Of a DNA stretch of 63,001 nucleotides, positions 7,999 to 19,059 are shown piece by piece; the stretch's first letter is position 1, and each line of letters starts with the position of its first letter. Position numbers and translations under genes: made by a program. The stretch covers positions 1-63,001 of the forward strand of contig NZ_AYJW01000014.1 in the NCBI RefSeq assembly GCF_000497205.1, in the 5' to 3' direction. Source of the stretch: Saccharopolyspora rectivirgula DSM 43747. GTDB taxonomy: Bacteria; Actinomycetota; Actinomycetes; Mycobacteriales; Pseudonocardiaceae. The notes beneath the pieces were generated by a model that was given only the letters and a program-made list of their open reading frames with translations, made no database searches and was not told where the DNA came from.

Positions 7999-8643
7999 GT
8001 GACGACTGCTCGACCCGCGATCGGAGTCCTCGCCCTGCAGGGCGGCGTGGCGGAGCACCTCGCCGCTCTGGAGCGCAGCGGTGCGGAGGCCCGTCCGGTC
8101 CGCCGCCCGGAGGAGTTGGCCGCGGTGGACGGGCTGGTGCTGCCGGGTGGCGAGTCCACCGCGATGACTCGCCTGCTCGACAGCAGCGGGCTGCGCGAGC
8201 CGCTGGAGGACCGCCTGGCCTCGGGCATGCCGGCGTTCGGTTCCTGCGCGGGCATGGTCCTGCTGGCGCGGGACGTGGTGGACGGCCAGGAGGAAGCCGG
8301 CGGCCAGCCGGCGGTGCGCCCGTTCGGCGCCCTCGACGTCATCGTCCGCCGGAACGCCTTCGGCCGGCAGGTGGACTCCTTCGAGACCGAGCTGGAGTTC
8401 GCGGGGCTGGGCCCGGTGCACGCGGTGTTCATCCGAGCACCTTGGGTGGACAAGACCGGCGACGGGGTTGAAGTGCTGGCCCGGGTTCCGGAAGCCCCTG
8501 ACGGGGCAGGCCAGCAGGAAGCCGCCGGTAGGATCGTGGCGGTTCAGCAGGGACCGGTGCTCGCCGTCGCCTTTCATCCGGAGCTGGTCAGTGGCGGTGA
8601 GCGCGTGCACCGTCATTTCGTGCAGATCGTCCGTGCGCACTGA
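7999..8643 (+). CDS. pdxT: Pyridoxal 5'-phosphate synthase, glutaminase subunit PdxT
   Basis: A 214-residue class I glutamine amidotransferase that releases ammonia for PdxS. The triad is complete: nucleophile C83 in GSCAGM, H193 and E195 in FHPEL, with the LPGGESTAM oxyanion segment. An in-frame GTG at 7981 lies inside the permease gene; GTG at 7999 follows GGAG by 10 bases and starts just before the conserved [13 protein letters not shown]. It probably shares a transcript with the permease and is followed 39 bases later by yebC. Confidence 0.94.
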   Translation: MTTARPAIGVLALQGGVAEHLAALERSGAEARPVRRPEELAAVDGLVLPGGESTAMTRLLDSSGLREPLEDRLASGMPAFGSCAGMVLLARDVVDGQEEAGGQPAVRPFGALDVIVRRNAFGRQVDSFETELEFAGLGPVHAVFIRAPWVDKTGDGVEVLARVPEAPDGAGQQEAAGRIVAVQQGPVLAVAFHPELVSGGERVHRHFVQIVRAH

Positions 8644-8682
8644 CTGACCAACCGCAGCGCGGTCGTAGAAGACGGAGGAAAG

Positions 8683-9435
<753 letters not shown>

Positions 9436-9437
9436 TC

Positions 9438-9491
9438 GGGGCGGTGAGCTGTGGTGGGTCTTCCGAGCCGGAAGACCCACTGCTCCGCCCC
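9438..9491 (+). terminator. Hairpin terminator after yebC
   Basis: TGGGTCTTCC (9455-9464) and GGAAGACCCA (9470-9479) make a perfect 10-bp stem with a 5-base loop. An outer pair GGGGCGG (9438-9444) and CCGCCCC (9485-9491) can extend it. It begins a few bases after the yebC stop. Confidence 0.7.
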
Positions 9492-9524
9492 GTCGGCCGT
9501 GGGCGGCGGTGACCGCCGGGCAGA

Positions 9525-10034
9525 ATGGCGGCCGTGGCGGAAATGGATGAGAACCTGCGGAAGTGGTTGGTCGACACCGCGGACGAGCACGGTGCCGCGG
9601 TGCTCCACGTCCCGGGGGACGACCAGCGGGCCCCGTTCGCCTTCTCGGTGGGGGCCTGGCGCCGTTTCGGCAAGGCCGAGGTGGTGGTCATCGGCCTGCC
9701 GCAAGAGGTCGCGCACACCGTGGTCAACACCTACGTGCAGCGGGTGGGCGCCGGGGAGAAGTTCGTGCCCGGGCAGCTGTACGACCGGTTCCTGCGGGAC
9801 CTGCCGGTGACCTTCGAGAAGGTGGCCAAGCAGCACTACCCGGAGTACTTCGGCAGCGCTTTCCTGGTGTACGGCGGTGACGACTTCCCAGCGGTGCAGC
9901 TGATCGTGCCCAGCCCTGACGAGGGCAAATTCCCGTGGGAGCAGGACGCTCCAGAAGGTTTCGCCACCTACCAGCCGGTGCTGACCGAGAGCGGCGCACC
10001 GGAGAGCTGGACCCCCGGCATTGACGGACCCTGA
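9525..10034 (+). CDS. DUF4262-type protein of unknown function
   Basis: A 169-residue soluble protein that resembles the DUF4262 family. Supporting features are FAFSVGAWRRFGKAEVVVIGLP near the start, the FVPGQLYDRFLRDLPVTF middle, a YPEYFGSAFLVYGGDDFPAVQLI segment and the FPWEQ motif near the end. No catalytic role is established for the family. Three in-frame starts lie close together (ATG 9525, GTG 9534, ATG 9543) with no strong ribosome site, so the first residues are uncertain. It stands alone between the yebC terminator and the SOS-type promoter of ruvC. Confidence 0.65.
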   Translation: MAAVAEMDENLRKWLVDTADEHGAAVLHVPGDDQRAPFAFSVGAWRRFGKAEVVVIGLPQEVAHTVVNTYVQRVGAGEKFVPGQLYDRFLRDLPVTFEKVAKQHYPEYFGSAFLVYGGDDFPAVQLIVPSPDEGKFPWEQDAPEGFATYQPVLTESGAPESWTPGIDGP

Positions 10035-10126
10035 GCCGCGGGTACGACCGGAACGGGGGATGCGAGCTCCGGTGCGCTCGGTGCCGGTGTGTCGGGGTCG
10101 CCCGGCCGGAACTGATCGACTAGGGT

Positions 10127-10142
10127 TCGAACGAGTGTTCTG
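10127..10142 (+). promoter_or_regulatory. LexA (SOS) box upstream of ruvCAB
   Basis: TCGAAC-GAGT-GTTCTG matches the actinobacterial LexA box TCGAAC-N4-GTTCGA at 10 of 12 defined bases and lies 25 bases before the ruvC start. ruv genes are SOS-induced in mycobacteria, so DNA-damage induction of this operon is expected. Confidence 0.75.
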
Positions 10143-10166
10143 GAACGGAAGCGGGCAGGTGGCGGC

Positions 10167-10775
10167 GTGCGGGTGTTAGGCGTGGATCCGGGACTGACCC
10201 GGTGCGGGCTCGGAGTGGTCGACGGCGGGGCCGGGCGGCAGGTCAGCTGCGTCGCCGTGGGGGTGGCGCGCAGTCCGGCCGACCAGGAGCTGTCCAACCG
10301 GTTGCTCACGGTCGCCGACGAGGTCGAGCGCTGGATGGACGAGCACCACCCCGAGGTGGTGGCCATCGAACGGGTCTTCAGCCAGCACAACGTCCGCACG
10401 GTGATGGGGACCGCTCAGGTCTCCGGGGTGGTGGCCCTGGCCGCGGCCCGGCGCGGGCTGCCGGTGGCCTTCCACACGCCCAGCGAGGTGAAGGCGGCCA
10501 TCAGCGGCTCCGGGCGAGCGGACAAGCGGCAGGTGACCGCCATGATCACCAGGATTCTGCGGTTGTCGGCCGAACCGAAGCCCGCCGACGCCGCAGACGC
10601 GCTCGCGCTCGCGGTGTGCCACCTGTGGCGTTCTCCGATGCTCAGCAAACTGGCCGCGGCCGAAGCCAGGGCGGCCGAGCTCGCCCGCAACCACAGAGCG
10701 CGGATGCGGCAGGCCCAGGCTGCTGCGCGGCCGGTGCAGGTCAGGACCGCCGCGCGAGGGGGGAATGCCCGATGA
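10167..10775 (+). CDS. ruvC: Holliday junction resolvase RuvC
   Basis: A 202-residue Holliday-junction endonuclease. The RNase H-like acidic residues are visible: D7 in [13 protein letters not shown]68 in VVAIERVF, and the pair in [15 protein letters not shown] near residue 140. The C-terminal basic tail (about residues 170-202) is longer than in E. coli. The start is GTG, after AGGTGG. It overlaps ruvA by ATGA and is the first gene of ruvCAB behind a LexA box. Confidence 0.95.
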   Translation: MRVLGVDPGLTRCGLGVVDGGAGRQVSCVAVGVARSPADQELSNRLLTVADEVERWMDEHHPEVVAIERVFSQHNVRTVMGTAQVSGVVALAAARRGLPVAFHTPSEVKAAISGSGRADKRQVTAMITRILRLSAEPKPADAADALALAVCHLWRSPMLSKLAAAEARAAELARNHRARMRQAQAAARPVQVRTAARGGNAR

Positions 10776-11368
10776 TCGCTTCGGTTCGGGGCCGGGTGCT
10801 GTCGCTCGGCCTGGACCACGCCGTGATCGAAGTCGGCGGGGTGGGGATGGCGGTGCACGCCACCCCGGGAACGCTGAGCGGGTTGCGGCGCGGGGAGGAA
10901 GCCCTGCTGTGGACCTCGCTGGTGGTGCGCGAGGACTCCTTGACGTTGTACGGCTTCGCCGACGTCGAGGCCCGCGAGCTGTTCGAACTGCTGCAGACCG
11001 CCTCCGGAGTGGGGCCGAGGCTGGCGCTGGCCGCGCTGGCGGTGCTGCAGCCCGACCAGCTCTGCCGAGCGCTGGCGGACGGGGACGTGGCCACGCTGAC
11101 CCGGGTGCCCGGGATCGGCAAGAAGAGCGCCGAGCGGCTGGTGCTGGAGCTGCGGGACAAGGTGGGCGCGATGAGCGCCGGCACGCCGCAGGCGGCGGCG
11201 GTGGACCACGGCCGGCTCCGCTCGGAGGTCACCGAAGCGCTGGTCAGCTTGGGTTTTTCCGCGAAGCAGGCGGAGCAGAGCGTAGAGTCGGTGCTGGCCT
11301 CCGCGAAGGGGGAATTGGACACCTCGTCGGTGCTGCGCAGGGCGTTGGCCGCCCTGGGACCGAAGTGA
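10772..11368 (+). CDS. ruvA: Holliday junction branch-migration protein RuvA
   Basis: A 198-residue DNA-binding subunit that tetramerises on four-way junctions and loads RuvB. Domain I is the [11 protein letters not shown] fold; domain II carries two helix-hairpin-helix motifs ([17 protein letters not shown] and [19 protein letters not shown]); domain III (about residues 150-198) is the three-helix RuvB contact ending in ALAALG. The ATG at 10772 overlaps the ruvC stop, so a longer upstream frame is rejected. The next gene, ruvB, starts 7 bases downstream. Confidence 0.95.
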   Translation: MIASVRGRVLSLGLDHAVIEVGGVGMAVHATPGTLSGLRRGEEALLWTSLVVREDSLTLYGFADVEARELFELLQTASGVGPRLALAALAVLQPDQLCRALADGDVATLTRVPGIGKKSAERLVLELRDKVGAMSAGTPQAAAVDHGRLRSEVTEALVSLGFSAKQAEQSVESVLASAKGELDTSSVLRRALAALGPK

Positions 11369-11375
11369 GCGTGGC

Positions 11376-12461
<1,086 letters not shown>

Positions 12462-12621
12462 TCCGGGAACGACCGCCGGGTGTTCGCTGCCGGATTCGCG
12501 ATCAACCGTAGTAGGGTTCCCGCCGTCTCCGGTGCGCCTGGCACACTGGAGGTTGTACATCCGAACAATTCGGGCGCAGTGCCACGGGCTGGGCCCCTGA
12601 GCGTCCGCTGAACGGAGCACA

Positions 12622-12969
12622 ATGGAATCCCTCATTTTCCCGCTGCTGATCGTTCTGCTGGCAGTGCCGCTGTTCATGCAGGCACGCAGGCAGAAGCGAA
12701 TGGTCCAGGAGCAGCAGAAGCTGCTGAACTCGCTGCAGGCCGGTGACCGGGTGATGACCACCTCCGGGCTGTTCGGCACGGTGGTCGGCACCTCGGAGGA
12801 GACCGTCGATCTGGAGATCGCTCCTGGCGTCACCACCACCTGGGTGCGGGCCGCCATCCGGGAGCGGGTCAGCGACAACGACCAGCCCACCGAGTCCGCC
12901 GGTGCCGACAGCGACGAGTCCTCCGGGGCGAAGGTGGCCGAGCCGATCGAGCAGCAGAAGAACAACTGA
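12622..12969 (+). CDS. yajC: Preprotein translocase accessory subunit YajC
   Basis: A 115-residue single-helix membrane protein: hydrophobic segment at residues 3-20, then RRQKRMVQEQQKLLNSLQAGDRVMTTSGLFGTVV, the standard YajC core, and an acidic, glutamine-rich cytoplasmic tail. YajC joins SecD and SecF in a complex that assists SecYEG-driven export. It is followed after 258 bp by secD, the usual order. Confidence 0.93.
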   Translation: MESLIFPLLIVLLAVPLFMQARRQKRMVQEQQKLLNSLQAGDRVMTTSGLFGTVVGTSEETVDLEIAPGVTTTWVRAAIRERVSDNDQPTESAGADSDESSGAKVAEPIEQQKNN

Positions 12970-13092
12970 GGCTGCTGCCTCGCAGCCCCGTGCCCGGTGC
13001 AGGTGGCGGGGTGAGGAGTATTGTGCGGGCGCCGGGCTTGTCAGCCCCGGTGCCCGCATCCGTGTGGTGCCCGTTGTAGCGGTGTTGTTACC

Positions 13093-13151
13093 CGGGGCAC
13101 AAGCTGGATGCGCGAGCCTGTCAGACTAGATCAAGTCAGTGCGGTGCCCCG
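13093..13151 (+). other. Long-range inverted repeat in the secD leader
   Basis: CGGGGCAC (13093-13100) and GTGCCCCG (13144-13151) are perfectly complementary over 8 bp with 43 bases between them, inside the 258-bp yajC-secD gap. They could fold the secD leader or act as a weak terminator of yajC. No further signal is apparent in the gap. Confidence 0.25.
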
Positions 13152-13227
13152 TCGTCGTGTCCGCTCGACGCCGGTGGCGGGCGGCGCCGCTCGAAGATGA
13201 AGACGGCGAACAGGAGACCAACGCACC

Positions 13228-14781
13228 GTGGCACCTCCGGCCGGGCAGATCCGCCCAGGGCGTTACCTCGCGATCTTCGGTCTGATCGCGGCAGTGCTCT
13301 ACGCATTGGTGTTCTTCACCGGTGACGGCAAGCCGACCCCGAAGCTCGGCATCGACCTGCAGGGCGGGACGCGGGTGACGCTGACCGCGCGCACCCCGGA
13401 CGGCCAGCCGCCGCCCCGGGAATCGTTGGACCAGGCCCGCCAGATCATCGAGACCCGGGTCAACGGGATGGGCATCAGCGGCTCCGAGGTCGCCCGGGAC
13501 GGCAACAACCTGGTGATCACCGTTCCAGGGGCCGGTGGGGAAGAGGCCAAGCAGCTCGGGCAAACCGCCGAGCTGAACTTCCGCCAGGTCGTCACGGTGG
13601 TCCCCGCCGGGCAGGTCCCGGCCGGCACCGAGCCGCAGCAGGACGCCCAGCCGCCGGACCAGCAGCAGGCCGAGATCGAGGAGGCCAAGCGGACCCGGCA
13701 GAGCACCGACCCCAACGTGCAGCAGCAAGCGCTGCAGGGCTTGGACTGCGCTGCCGAGGACCCGCTGCGCGGGAACGACGACCCGAAGCTGCCGCTGGTC
13801 ACCTGCAACCAGGAAGGCACCGAGAAGTACCTGCTGGAGCCGGTCTTCTTGGAGGGCAAGGAGATCGACGAAGCGCAGGCGGTGCCGCCCAACCCGCAGC
13901 AGGGGCAGCCGGGCTGGACGGTCAACCTGAAGTTCAAGAGCGAGGGCGCCCGGATCTGGGGCGACTTCACCTCGAAGAACGTCGGTGAGCGGGTGGCCTT
14001 CGTGCTGGACACCGAGGTGGTCTCCGCCCCCACGGTGCAGGACGCGATGCCCGGTGGAACCACCACGATCTCCGGGAACTTCAACCAGGAGAGCGCTTCC
14101 AACCTGGCCGAGATCCTGAAGTACGGTTCGCTGCCGCTGGCGTTCGACCAGTCCGAGGCCGAGACCGTCTCCCCGACCCTCGGCGTCGCATCGCTGCGGG
14201 CCGGCCTGATCGCCGGCGGGGTCGGGTTGCTGCTGGTCGGTGTCTACTGCCTGCTCTACTACCGGTTGCTCGGCCTGTTGACGATCCTGTCGCTGATCCT
14301 GTCGGGCGGCATCGTGTACGCGGTGCTGGTGCTGCTCGGCCGGTGGATCGGGTTCACCCTCGACCTGGCCGGGGTGGCCGGTTTCATCATCGCGATCGGC
14401 ATCACCGCCGACTCGTTCATCGTGTTCTTCGAACGGATCAAGGACGAACTGCGGGAGGGACGGACGTTCCGCTCCGCGGTGCCCCGCGCTTGGACGCGGG
14501 CTCGGCGCACCATCCTCTCCGCGGACGCGGTGAGCTTCCTGGCCGCGGCCGTGCTCTACGTGCTCGCGGTGGGGCAGGTGAAGGGCTTCGCCTTCACGCT
14601 GGGCATGTCCACCGTTTTGGACCTCATCGTCGTCTTCCTGGTCACCCACCCGCTGGTGGCGCTCGCGTCGAAGAACAAGTTCCTGTCCAAGCCCTCGCTC
14701 ACCGGTCTCGGGTCAGTGCAGCGGATGGGTGCGCAGGTGCGCGCTGCCCGCAAGGCCACCGCGACCGCCAAGGAGGCGTGA
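13228..14781 (+). CDS. secD: Protein translocase subunit SecD
   Basis: A 517-residue RND-type membrane protein that uses the proton gradient to help pull secreted proteins out of the Sec channel. One helix lies at residues 12-32, followed by the LGIDLQGGTRVTL motif, a large extracytoplasmic domain, then five helices including VLLGRWIGFTLDLAGVAG and GITADSFIVFFERIKDE. The outer domain carries a P/Q-rich insertion near residues 128-155. GTG follows CAGGAGA. Its stop overlaps an in-frame GTG of secF. Confidence 0.95.
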   Translation: MAPPAGQIRPGRYLAIFGLIAAVLYALVFFTGDGKPTPKLGIDLQGGTRVTLTARTPDGQPPPRESLDQARQIIETRVNGMGISGSEVARDGNNLVITVPGAGGEEAKQLGQTAELNFRQVVTVVPAGQVPAGTEPQQDAQPPDQQQAEIEEAKRTRQSTDPNVQQQALQGLDCAAEDPLRGNDDPKLPLVTCNQEGTEKYLLEPVFLEGKEIDEAQAVPPNPQQGQPGWTVNLKFKSEGARIWGDFTSKNVGERVAFVLDTEVVSAPTVQDAMPGGTTTISGNFNQESASNLAEILKYGSLPLAFDQSEAETVSPTLGVASLRAGLIAGGVGLLLVGVYCLLYYRLLGLLTILSLILSGGIVYAVLVLLGRWIGFTLDLAGVAGFIIAIGITADSFIVFFERIKDELREGRTFRSAVPRAWTRARRTILSADAVSFLAAAVLYVLAVGQVKGFAFTLGMSTVLDLIVVFLVTHPLVALASKNKFLSKPSLTGLGSVQRMGAQVRAARKATATAKEA

Positions 14782-14783
14782 AC

Positions 14784-15968
14784 GTGACGACTCCGGGTAC
14801 TGAAAGCCCTCGCCGGGAAGACTTCTTCCACCGGCTGTACACCGGAACCGGCGCTTTCGACATCGTCGGGAAACGAACCCGGTGGTACGTCGTGCTCGGG
14901 CTGATCGTGCTGGTGTGCCTCGGCTCGATCGGTTTCAAGGGCTTCAACTTCGGCATCGACTTCGTGGGCGGCACCAAGATCCAGATGCCCGCGGTCGGGG
15001 CGAGCGGGCCGATCGAGAGCCGAGCGGTGGAGGACGCCTACCGGCAGGCGCTGGGGCACTCCCCGGACGCCGTGCAGATCGTCGGCAGCGGCGATTCCCA
15101 GAGCATCCAGATCCGCTCCGAGTCGCTGACCTCCCAAGAGGTCGCGCAGGTCAAGCAGGAGCTGTTCGACCAGCTGCAGCCGTTGAACGCGCAGGGGCAG
15201 CCGAGCATCGAGACGATCAGCGACAGCGCGGTCAGCGGCACCTGGGGTGACGAGATCACCAGGCAGGCGGTGATCGCCCTCGTGGTGTTCCTCGCGCTGG
15301 TGTCGGTCTTCCTGGCCTTCTACTTCGAGAAGTGGATGGCGGTCGCCGCGATCATCGCCCTGCTGCACGACGTCGTCGTCACCGCGGGGGTGTACTCGCT
15401 GGTCGGTTTCGAGGTCTCGCCGGCCACGGTGATCGGTCTGCTGACCATCCTGGGCTTCTCGCTGTACGACACCGTGGTGGTCTTCGACAAGGTGAAGGAG
15501 AACACCCGAGGCCTGCTCAGCTTCTCCCGGCGGACCTATCCCGAGGCGGCGAACCTGGCGGTGAACCAGACGCTGATGCGGTCGATCAACACCTCGATCA
15601 TCGCCTTGCTGCCGGTCCTCGGCCTGCTGGTGATCGGGGCTGGCATGCTGGGCGTCGGCGTGCTCCGCGATCTGGCGCTGGTGCAGATGGTCGGCATGAT
15701 CGCCGGCGTGATCTCCTCGATCCTGCTGGCCACGCCGCTGCTGGTCGATTTCAAGATGCGGGACCCGAAGTACCGGGAGCACGCGAAGAAGGTAGAACAG
15801 CGTCGGAAGCAGACGCAGGAGAAGAACGAACAGGTGCAGGCGGACTCCGAGCGGGATTCGGTCGCCGCGCAGGCCGGGGCGCGACCGGCCCAGCGCGGTG
15901 CGCAGCGCAGGCGCGCTGGGCAGCCCGCTTCGAAATCCGCACGGCCGACTGGGAAGAGGCGGCGTTGA
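14784..15968 (+). CDS. secF: Protein translocase subunit SecF
   Basis: A 394-residue partner of SecD. The N-terminal helix is followed by FNFGIDFVGGTKIQM, and the six-helix domain shows IALLHDVVVTAGVYSLVGFE, TILGFSLYDTVVVFDKVKEN and the NQTLMRSINTS loop. The C-terminal 60 residues are strongly basic and disordered (RRKQTQEKNE... ending KRRR). GTG at 14778 overlaps the secD stop but is one base from the AGGAGG; GTG at 14784, 7 bases from it, is chosen. The stop overlaps the apt TTG start. Confidence 0.94.
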   Translation: MTTPGTESPRREDFFHRLYTGTGAFDIVGKRTRWYVVLGLIVLVCLGSIGFKGFNFGIDFVGGTKIQMPAVGASGPIESRAVEDAYRQALGHSPDAVQIVGSGDSQSIQIRSESLTSQEVAQVKQELFDQLQPLNAQGQPSIETISDSAVSGTWGDEITRQAVIALVVFLALVSVFLAFYFEKWMAVAAIIALLHDVVVTAGVYSLVGFEVSPATVIGLLTILGFSLYDTVVVFDKVKENTRGLLSFSRRTYPEAANLAVNQTLMRSINTSIIALLPVLGLLVIGAGMLGVGVLRDLALVQMVGMIAGVISSILLATPLLVDFKMRDPKYREHAKKVEQRRKQTQEKNEQVQADSERDSVAAQAGARPAQRGAQRRRAGQPASKSARPTGKRRR

Positions 15969-16522
15969 CTAACAGCATTTCGGTGAATGTCCCTGCTGAG
16001 GTGGAGCAGAGCGCGCTGGAGCGCGCTGCCGGGTTGATCCGGGAGGTCCCGGACTTCCCGGAGCCCGGCGTGCTGTTCCGGGACATCGGGCCGATGCTCG
16101 CCGACGGCGAAGCTCTCGCCGCCGCCGCCAAGGCCATGGGGGCGGGCTTGGAGTTCGACGTGGTGGCCGGAGTGGAAGCCCGTGGCTTCCTGGTGGGAGC
16201 CGCGGTGGCCCGGGAGTTCGGCACCGGGATCATCGGTTTGCGCAAGCCCGGCAAACTCCCCGCGGTGGCCGACCGCATCGACTACACCCTCGAGTACGGC
16301 ACGGCGACGCTCGAACTGCCGGCGGACACGCTGCGCGCCGGCCAGCGGGTGCTGGTGGTGGACGACGTGCTGGCCACCGGGGGCACCCTGGGTGCGGCGT
16401 GCCAACTGATCCGCAAGGCCGGGGCGGAAGTCGCTGCCGCATCGGTTGTGCTGGAACTCACCGAGCTGGGCGGCCGGGGCAATCTGACCGGCGAGCCGCT
16501 GCGAACGTTGCTGGCCATCTAG
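15965..16522 (+). CDS. apt: Adenine phosphoribosyltransferase
   Basis: A 185-residue purine-salvage enzyme turning adenine plus PRPP into AMP. It shows IREVPDFPEPGVLFRDIGPML at the start, GVEARGFLVGAA, LRKPGKLP, and the PRPP loop VLVVDDVLATGGT at about 128-140. The TTG at 15965 is chosen because GAAGAGG lies 5 bases upstream and the codon overlaps the secF stop (TTGA). secF-apt-relA is a conserved actinobacterial order. Confidence 0.92.
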   Translation: MTNSISVNVPAEVEQSALERAAGLIREVPDFPEPGVLFRDIGPMLADGEALAAAAKAMGAGLEFDVVAGVEARGFLVGAAVAREFGTGIIGLRKPGKLPAVADRIDYTLEYGTATLELPADTLRAGQRVLVVDDVLATGGTLGAACQLIRKAGAEVAAASVVLELTELGGRGNLTGEPLRTLLAI

Positions 16523-16706
16523 GCCCTGCGGGAGATCGGTGGGACTGAAATCGCGCCAGCAGCTCACAGCACCAGCCGACCGCTGAGCGCTTTGCGGCCT
16601 GCCGCGGAAGGTCTGCTCCGCCGTAGGCGTTATTCTCGGTGTCCGGGTCCTTGTCAACCCCGGACCCGGGACGAAAGCAGCGTCCGAGTGCCCGGGGGAG
16701 CGTGCG

Positions 16707-19022
16707 GTGAGCCAACACGTCGAATCTTCCGCTACGGCAGCTGAGCCGGGAACCCAACCGCGTGCGGCCTCGGCCACCCGCCGCGTACGGGCACGGCTTG
16801 CCCGGCGGATAACGGCTCAGCGGGCCACGCAGGTCAAGCAGGTGCTCGAGCCGCTGGCCGCGGTGCACCGCGAGATGCACCCGCAGGCCGACCTCGCCCT
16901 GCTGCAGCGCGCTTACGACGTCGCCGAGGAGAAGCACCGGGACCAGCGGCGCAAGTCCGGTGATCCGTACATCACGCACCCGCTGGCGGTGGCGACCATC
17001 CTGGCCGAGCTGGGAATGGACACCACGACGTTGGTCGCCGGCCTGCTGCACGACACGGTGGAGGACACCGACTACTCGCTGGAGAAGCTCGCGGAGGACT
17101 TCGGCGAAGAGGTCTCGCACCTGGTCGACGGGGTGACCAAGCTGGACAAGGTCAAGCTCGGTGCGGCCGCCGAAGCCGAAACCATCCGCAAGATGGTCAT
17201 CGCGATGGCCCGGGATCCCCGGGTCCTGGTGATCAAGCTGGCCGACCGGCTGCACAACATGCGCACCATGCGGTTCCTGCCGCCGGAGAAGCAGGCCCGC
17301 AAGGCGCGGGAGACCTTGGAAGTGCTGGCTCCGCTGGCGCACCGGCTGGGGATGGCGACCATCAAGTGGGAGCTGGAAGACCTGGCGTTCGCGATCCTGC
17401 AGCCGAAGAAGTACGACGAGATCGTGCGGTTGGTGGCCAACCGGGCCCCGTCCCGGGACACCTACTTGAACAAGGTGATCGCAGAGCTCTCCAGCCAGCT
17501 CGACCTCGCTCGGATCACCGCGAAGGTGGAAGGGCGCCCCAAGCACTACTACTCGATCCACCAGAAGATGATCGTCCGGGGGCGCGACTTCGACGACATC
17601 CACGACCTGGTCGGGGTCCGGATCTTGGTCGACGAGGTCCGGGACTGCTACGCGGCGATGGGTGTGGTGCACGCGCTGTGGCAGCCCATGCCCGGTCGGT
17701 TCAAGGACTACATCGCGCAGCCCCGGTACGGGGTGTACCAGTCGCTGCACACCACGGTGATCGGGCCGGAGGGCAAGCCCCTCGAGGTGCAGATCAGAAC
17801 GCACGAGATGCACCGCACCGCCGAGTACGGGATCGCTGCGCACTGGCGGTACAAGGAGACCCGGGGGCACAACAGCTCCAGCGGGAAGGCCGCGGTCGAA
17901 GTCGACGAGATGGCCTGGATGCGCCAGCTCCTCGACTGGCAGCGGGAGGCCGCTGATCCGGGCGAGTTCCTGGAGTCGCTGCGGTACGACCTGGCCACCC
18001 GGGAGATCTTCGTCTTCACCCCCAAGGGCGATGTGATCACGTTGCCCTCCGGGTCGACCCCGGTGGACTTCGCCTACGCGGTGCACACCGAAGTGGGGCA
18101 CCGGTGCATCGGCGCCCGGGTGAACGGCCGGCTGGTGGCGCTGGAGCGCAAGCTGGAGAACGGCGAAGTCGTCGAGATCTTCACCTCCAAGGCAGAAGGG
18201 GCCGGGCCGAGCCGGGACTGGCTCTCGTTCGTGGCTTCGCCGCGGGCGAAGACGAAGATCAAGCAGTGGTTCGCCAAGGAGCGCCGCGAGGAGGCGATCG
18301 AGTCCGGCAAGGACGCGATCGCCAAGGAGATCCGCCGGCTCGGGCTTCCCGTCCAGCGCTTGGTGTCCGCCGACACCTTGGCGGCCGTGGCCCAGGAACT
18401 GCGGTACAGCGATGTCGCCGCGCTCTACGCCGCGGTGGGGGAGAAGCAGCTGTCCGCCAAGCACCTGGTGCAGCGGTTGGTGGCGTTGATCGGTGGGCCG
18501 GAGCAGGCGGCCGACGAGATCGCGGAGAGCTCCACCCCGTCGAAGCTGACCGGCCGGCGGCGCACCGGGGACCCCGGTGTGGTCGTCAAAGGGGCCGACA
18601 ACGTGTGGACCAAGTTGGCGCGCTGCTGCACCCCGGTGCCCGGGGACGAGATCCTGGGCTTCGTCACCCGCGGTGGGGCGGTCAGCGTGCACCGCACCGA
18701 CTGCACCAACGCGGAGGAGCTGCGCAAGACCCCCGAGCGGTTGGTGGAGGTCCGCTGGGCCCCGTCAGCGACCTCGGTGTTCCTGGTGGCCATCCAGGTC
18801 GAGGCGCTCGACCGGCACCGCCTGCTGTCGGACGTCACGAAGGTGCTGGCCGACGAGCGGGTCAACATCTTGTCCGCTTCGGTCACCACGTCTCGGGACC
18901 GGGTGGCGGTGAGCCGGTTCCTGTTCGAGATGGGCGACCCCAAGCACCTCGGTCACGTGCTGAAGGCGGTGCGCAACATCGAAGGCGTCTACGACGTCTA
19001 CCGGGTGACTTCGGCGGCCTGA
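16707..19022 (+). CDS. relA: Bifunctional (p)ppGpp synthetase/hydrolase
   Basis: A 771-residue long RSH protein that makes and breaks (p)ppGpp in the stringent response. Order of domains: HD hydrolase (about 75-230, with HPLAVATIL and LLHDTVEDT intact), synthetase (about 260-380, [12 protein letters not shown] and [19 protein letters not shown]), TGS (about 430-495), helical/zinc-finger region ([16 protein letters not shown]) and C-terminal ACT (about 690-771). Both catalytic halves look active, as expected for the single RSH of actinomycetes. GTG follows GGGGAG. A stem-loop after the stop ends the unit. Confidence 0.96.
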   Translation: MSQHVESSATAAEPGTQPRAASATRRVRARLARRITAQRATQVKQVLEPLAAVHREMHPQADLALLQRAYDVAEEKHRDQRRKSGDPYITHPLAVATILAELGMDTTTLVAGLLHDTVEDTDYSLEKLAEDFGEEVSHLVDGVTKLDKVKLGAAAEAETIRKMVIAMARDPRVLVIKLADRLHNMRTMRFLPPEKQARKARETLEVLAPLAHRLGMATIKWELEDLAFAILQPKKYDEIVRLVANRAPSRDTYLNKVIAELSSQLDLARITAKVEGRPKHYYSIHQKMIVRGRDFDDIHDLVGVRILVDEVRDCYAAMGVVHALWQPMPGRFKDYIAQPRYGVYQSLHTTVIGPEGKPLEVQIRTHEMHRTAEYGIAAHWRYKETRGHNSSSGKAAVEVDEMAWMRQLLDWQREAADPGEFLESLRYDLATREIFVFTPKGDVITLPSGSTPVDFAYAVHTEVGHRCIGARVNGRLVALERKLENGEVVEIFTSKAEGAGPSRDWLSFVASPRAKTKIKQWFAKERREEAIESGKDAIAKEIRRLGLPVQRLVSADTLAAVAQELRYSDVAALYAAVGEKQLSAKHLVQRLVALIGGPEQAADEIAESSTPSKLTGRRRTGDPGVVVKGADNVWTKLARCCTPVPGDEILGFVTRGGAVSVHRTDCTNAEELRKTPERLVEVRWAPSATSVFLVAIQVEALDRHRLLSDVTKVLADERVNILSASVTTSRDRVAVSRFLFEMGDPKHLGHVLKAVRNIEGVYDVYRVTSAA

Positions 19023-19050
19023 CGGCGGGGCCGGTGGTGCGGCCCCGCCG
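19023..19050. terminator. Bidirectional hairpin between relA and cyclophilin gene
   Basis: CGGCGGGGCC (19023-19032) and GGCCCCGCCG (19041-19050) form a perfect 10-bp GC stem with an 8-base loop. It begins next to the relA stop and ends 9 bases before the converging stop. There is no U-tract. Confidence 0.7.
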
Positions 19051-19059
19051 GGGCCCCGG

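Noticed and set aside
10121-10142. GGTTCGAAC resembling a tRNA T-arm
   Set aside because: No acceptor stem or anticodon arm can be folded around it; it is better explained as the LexA box.
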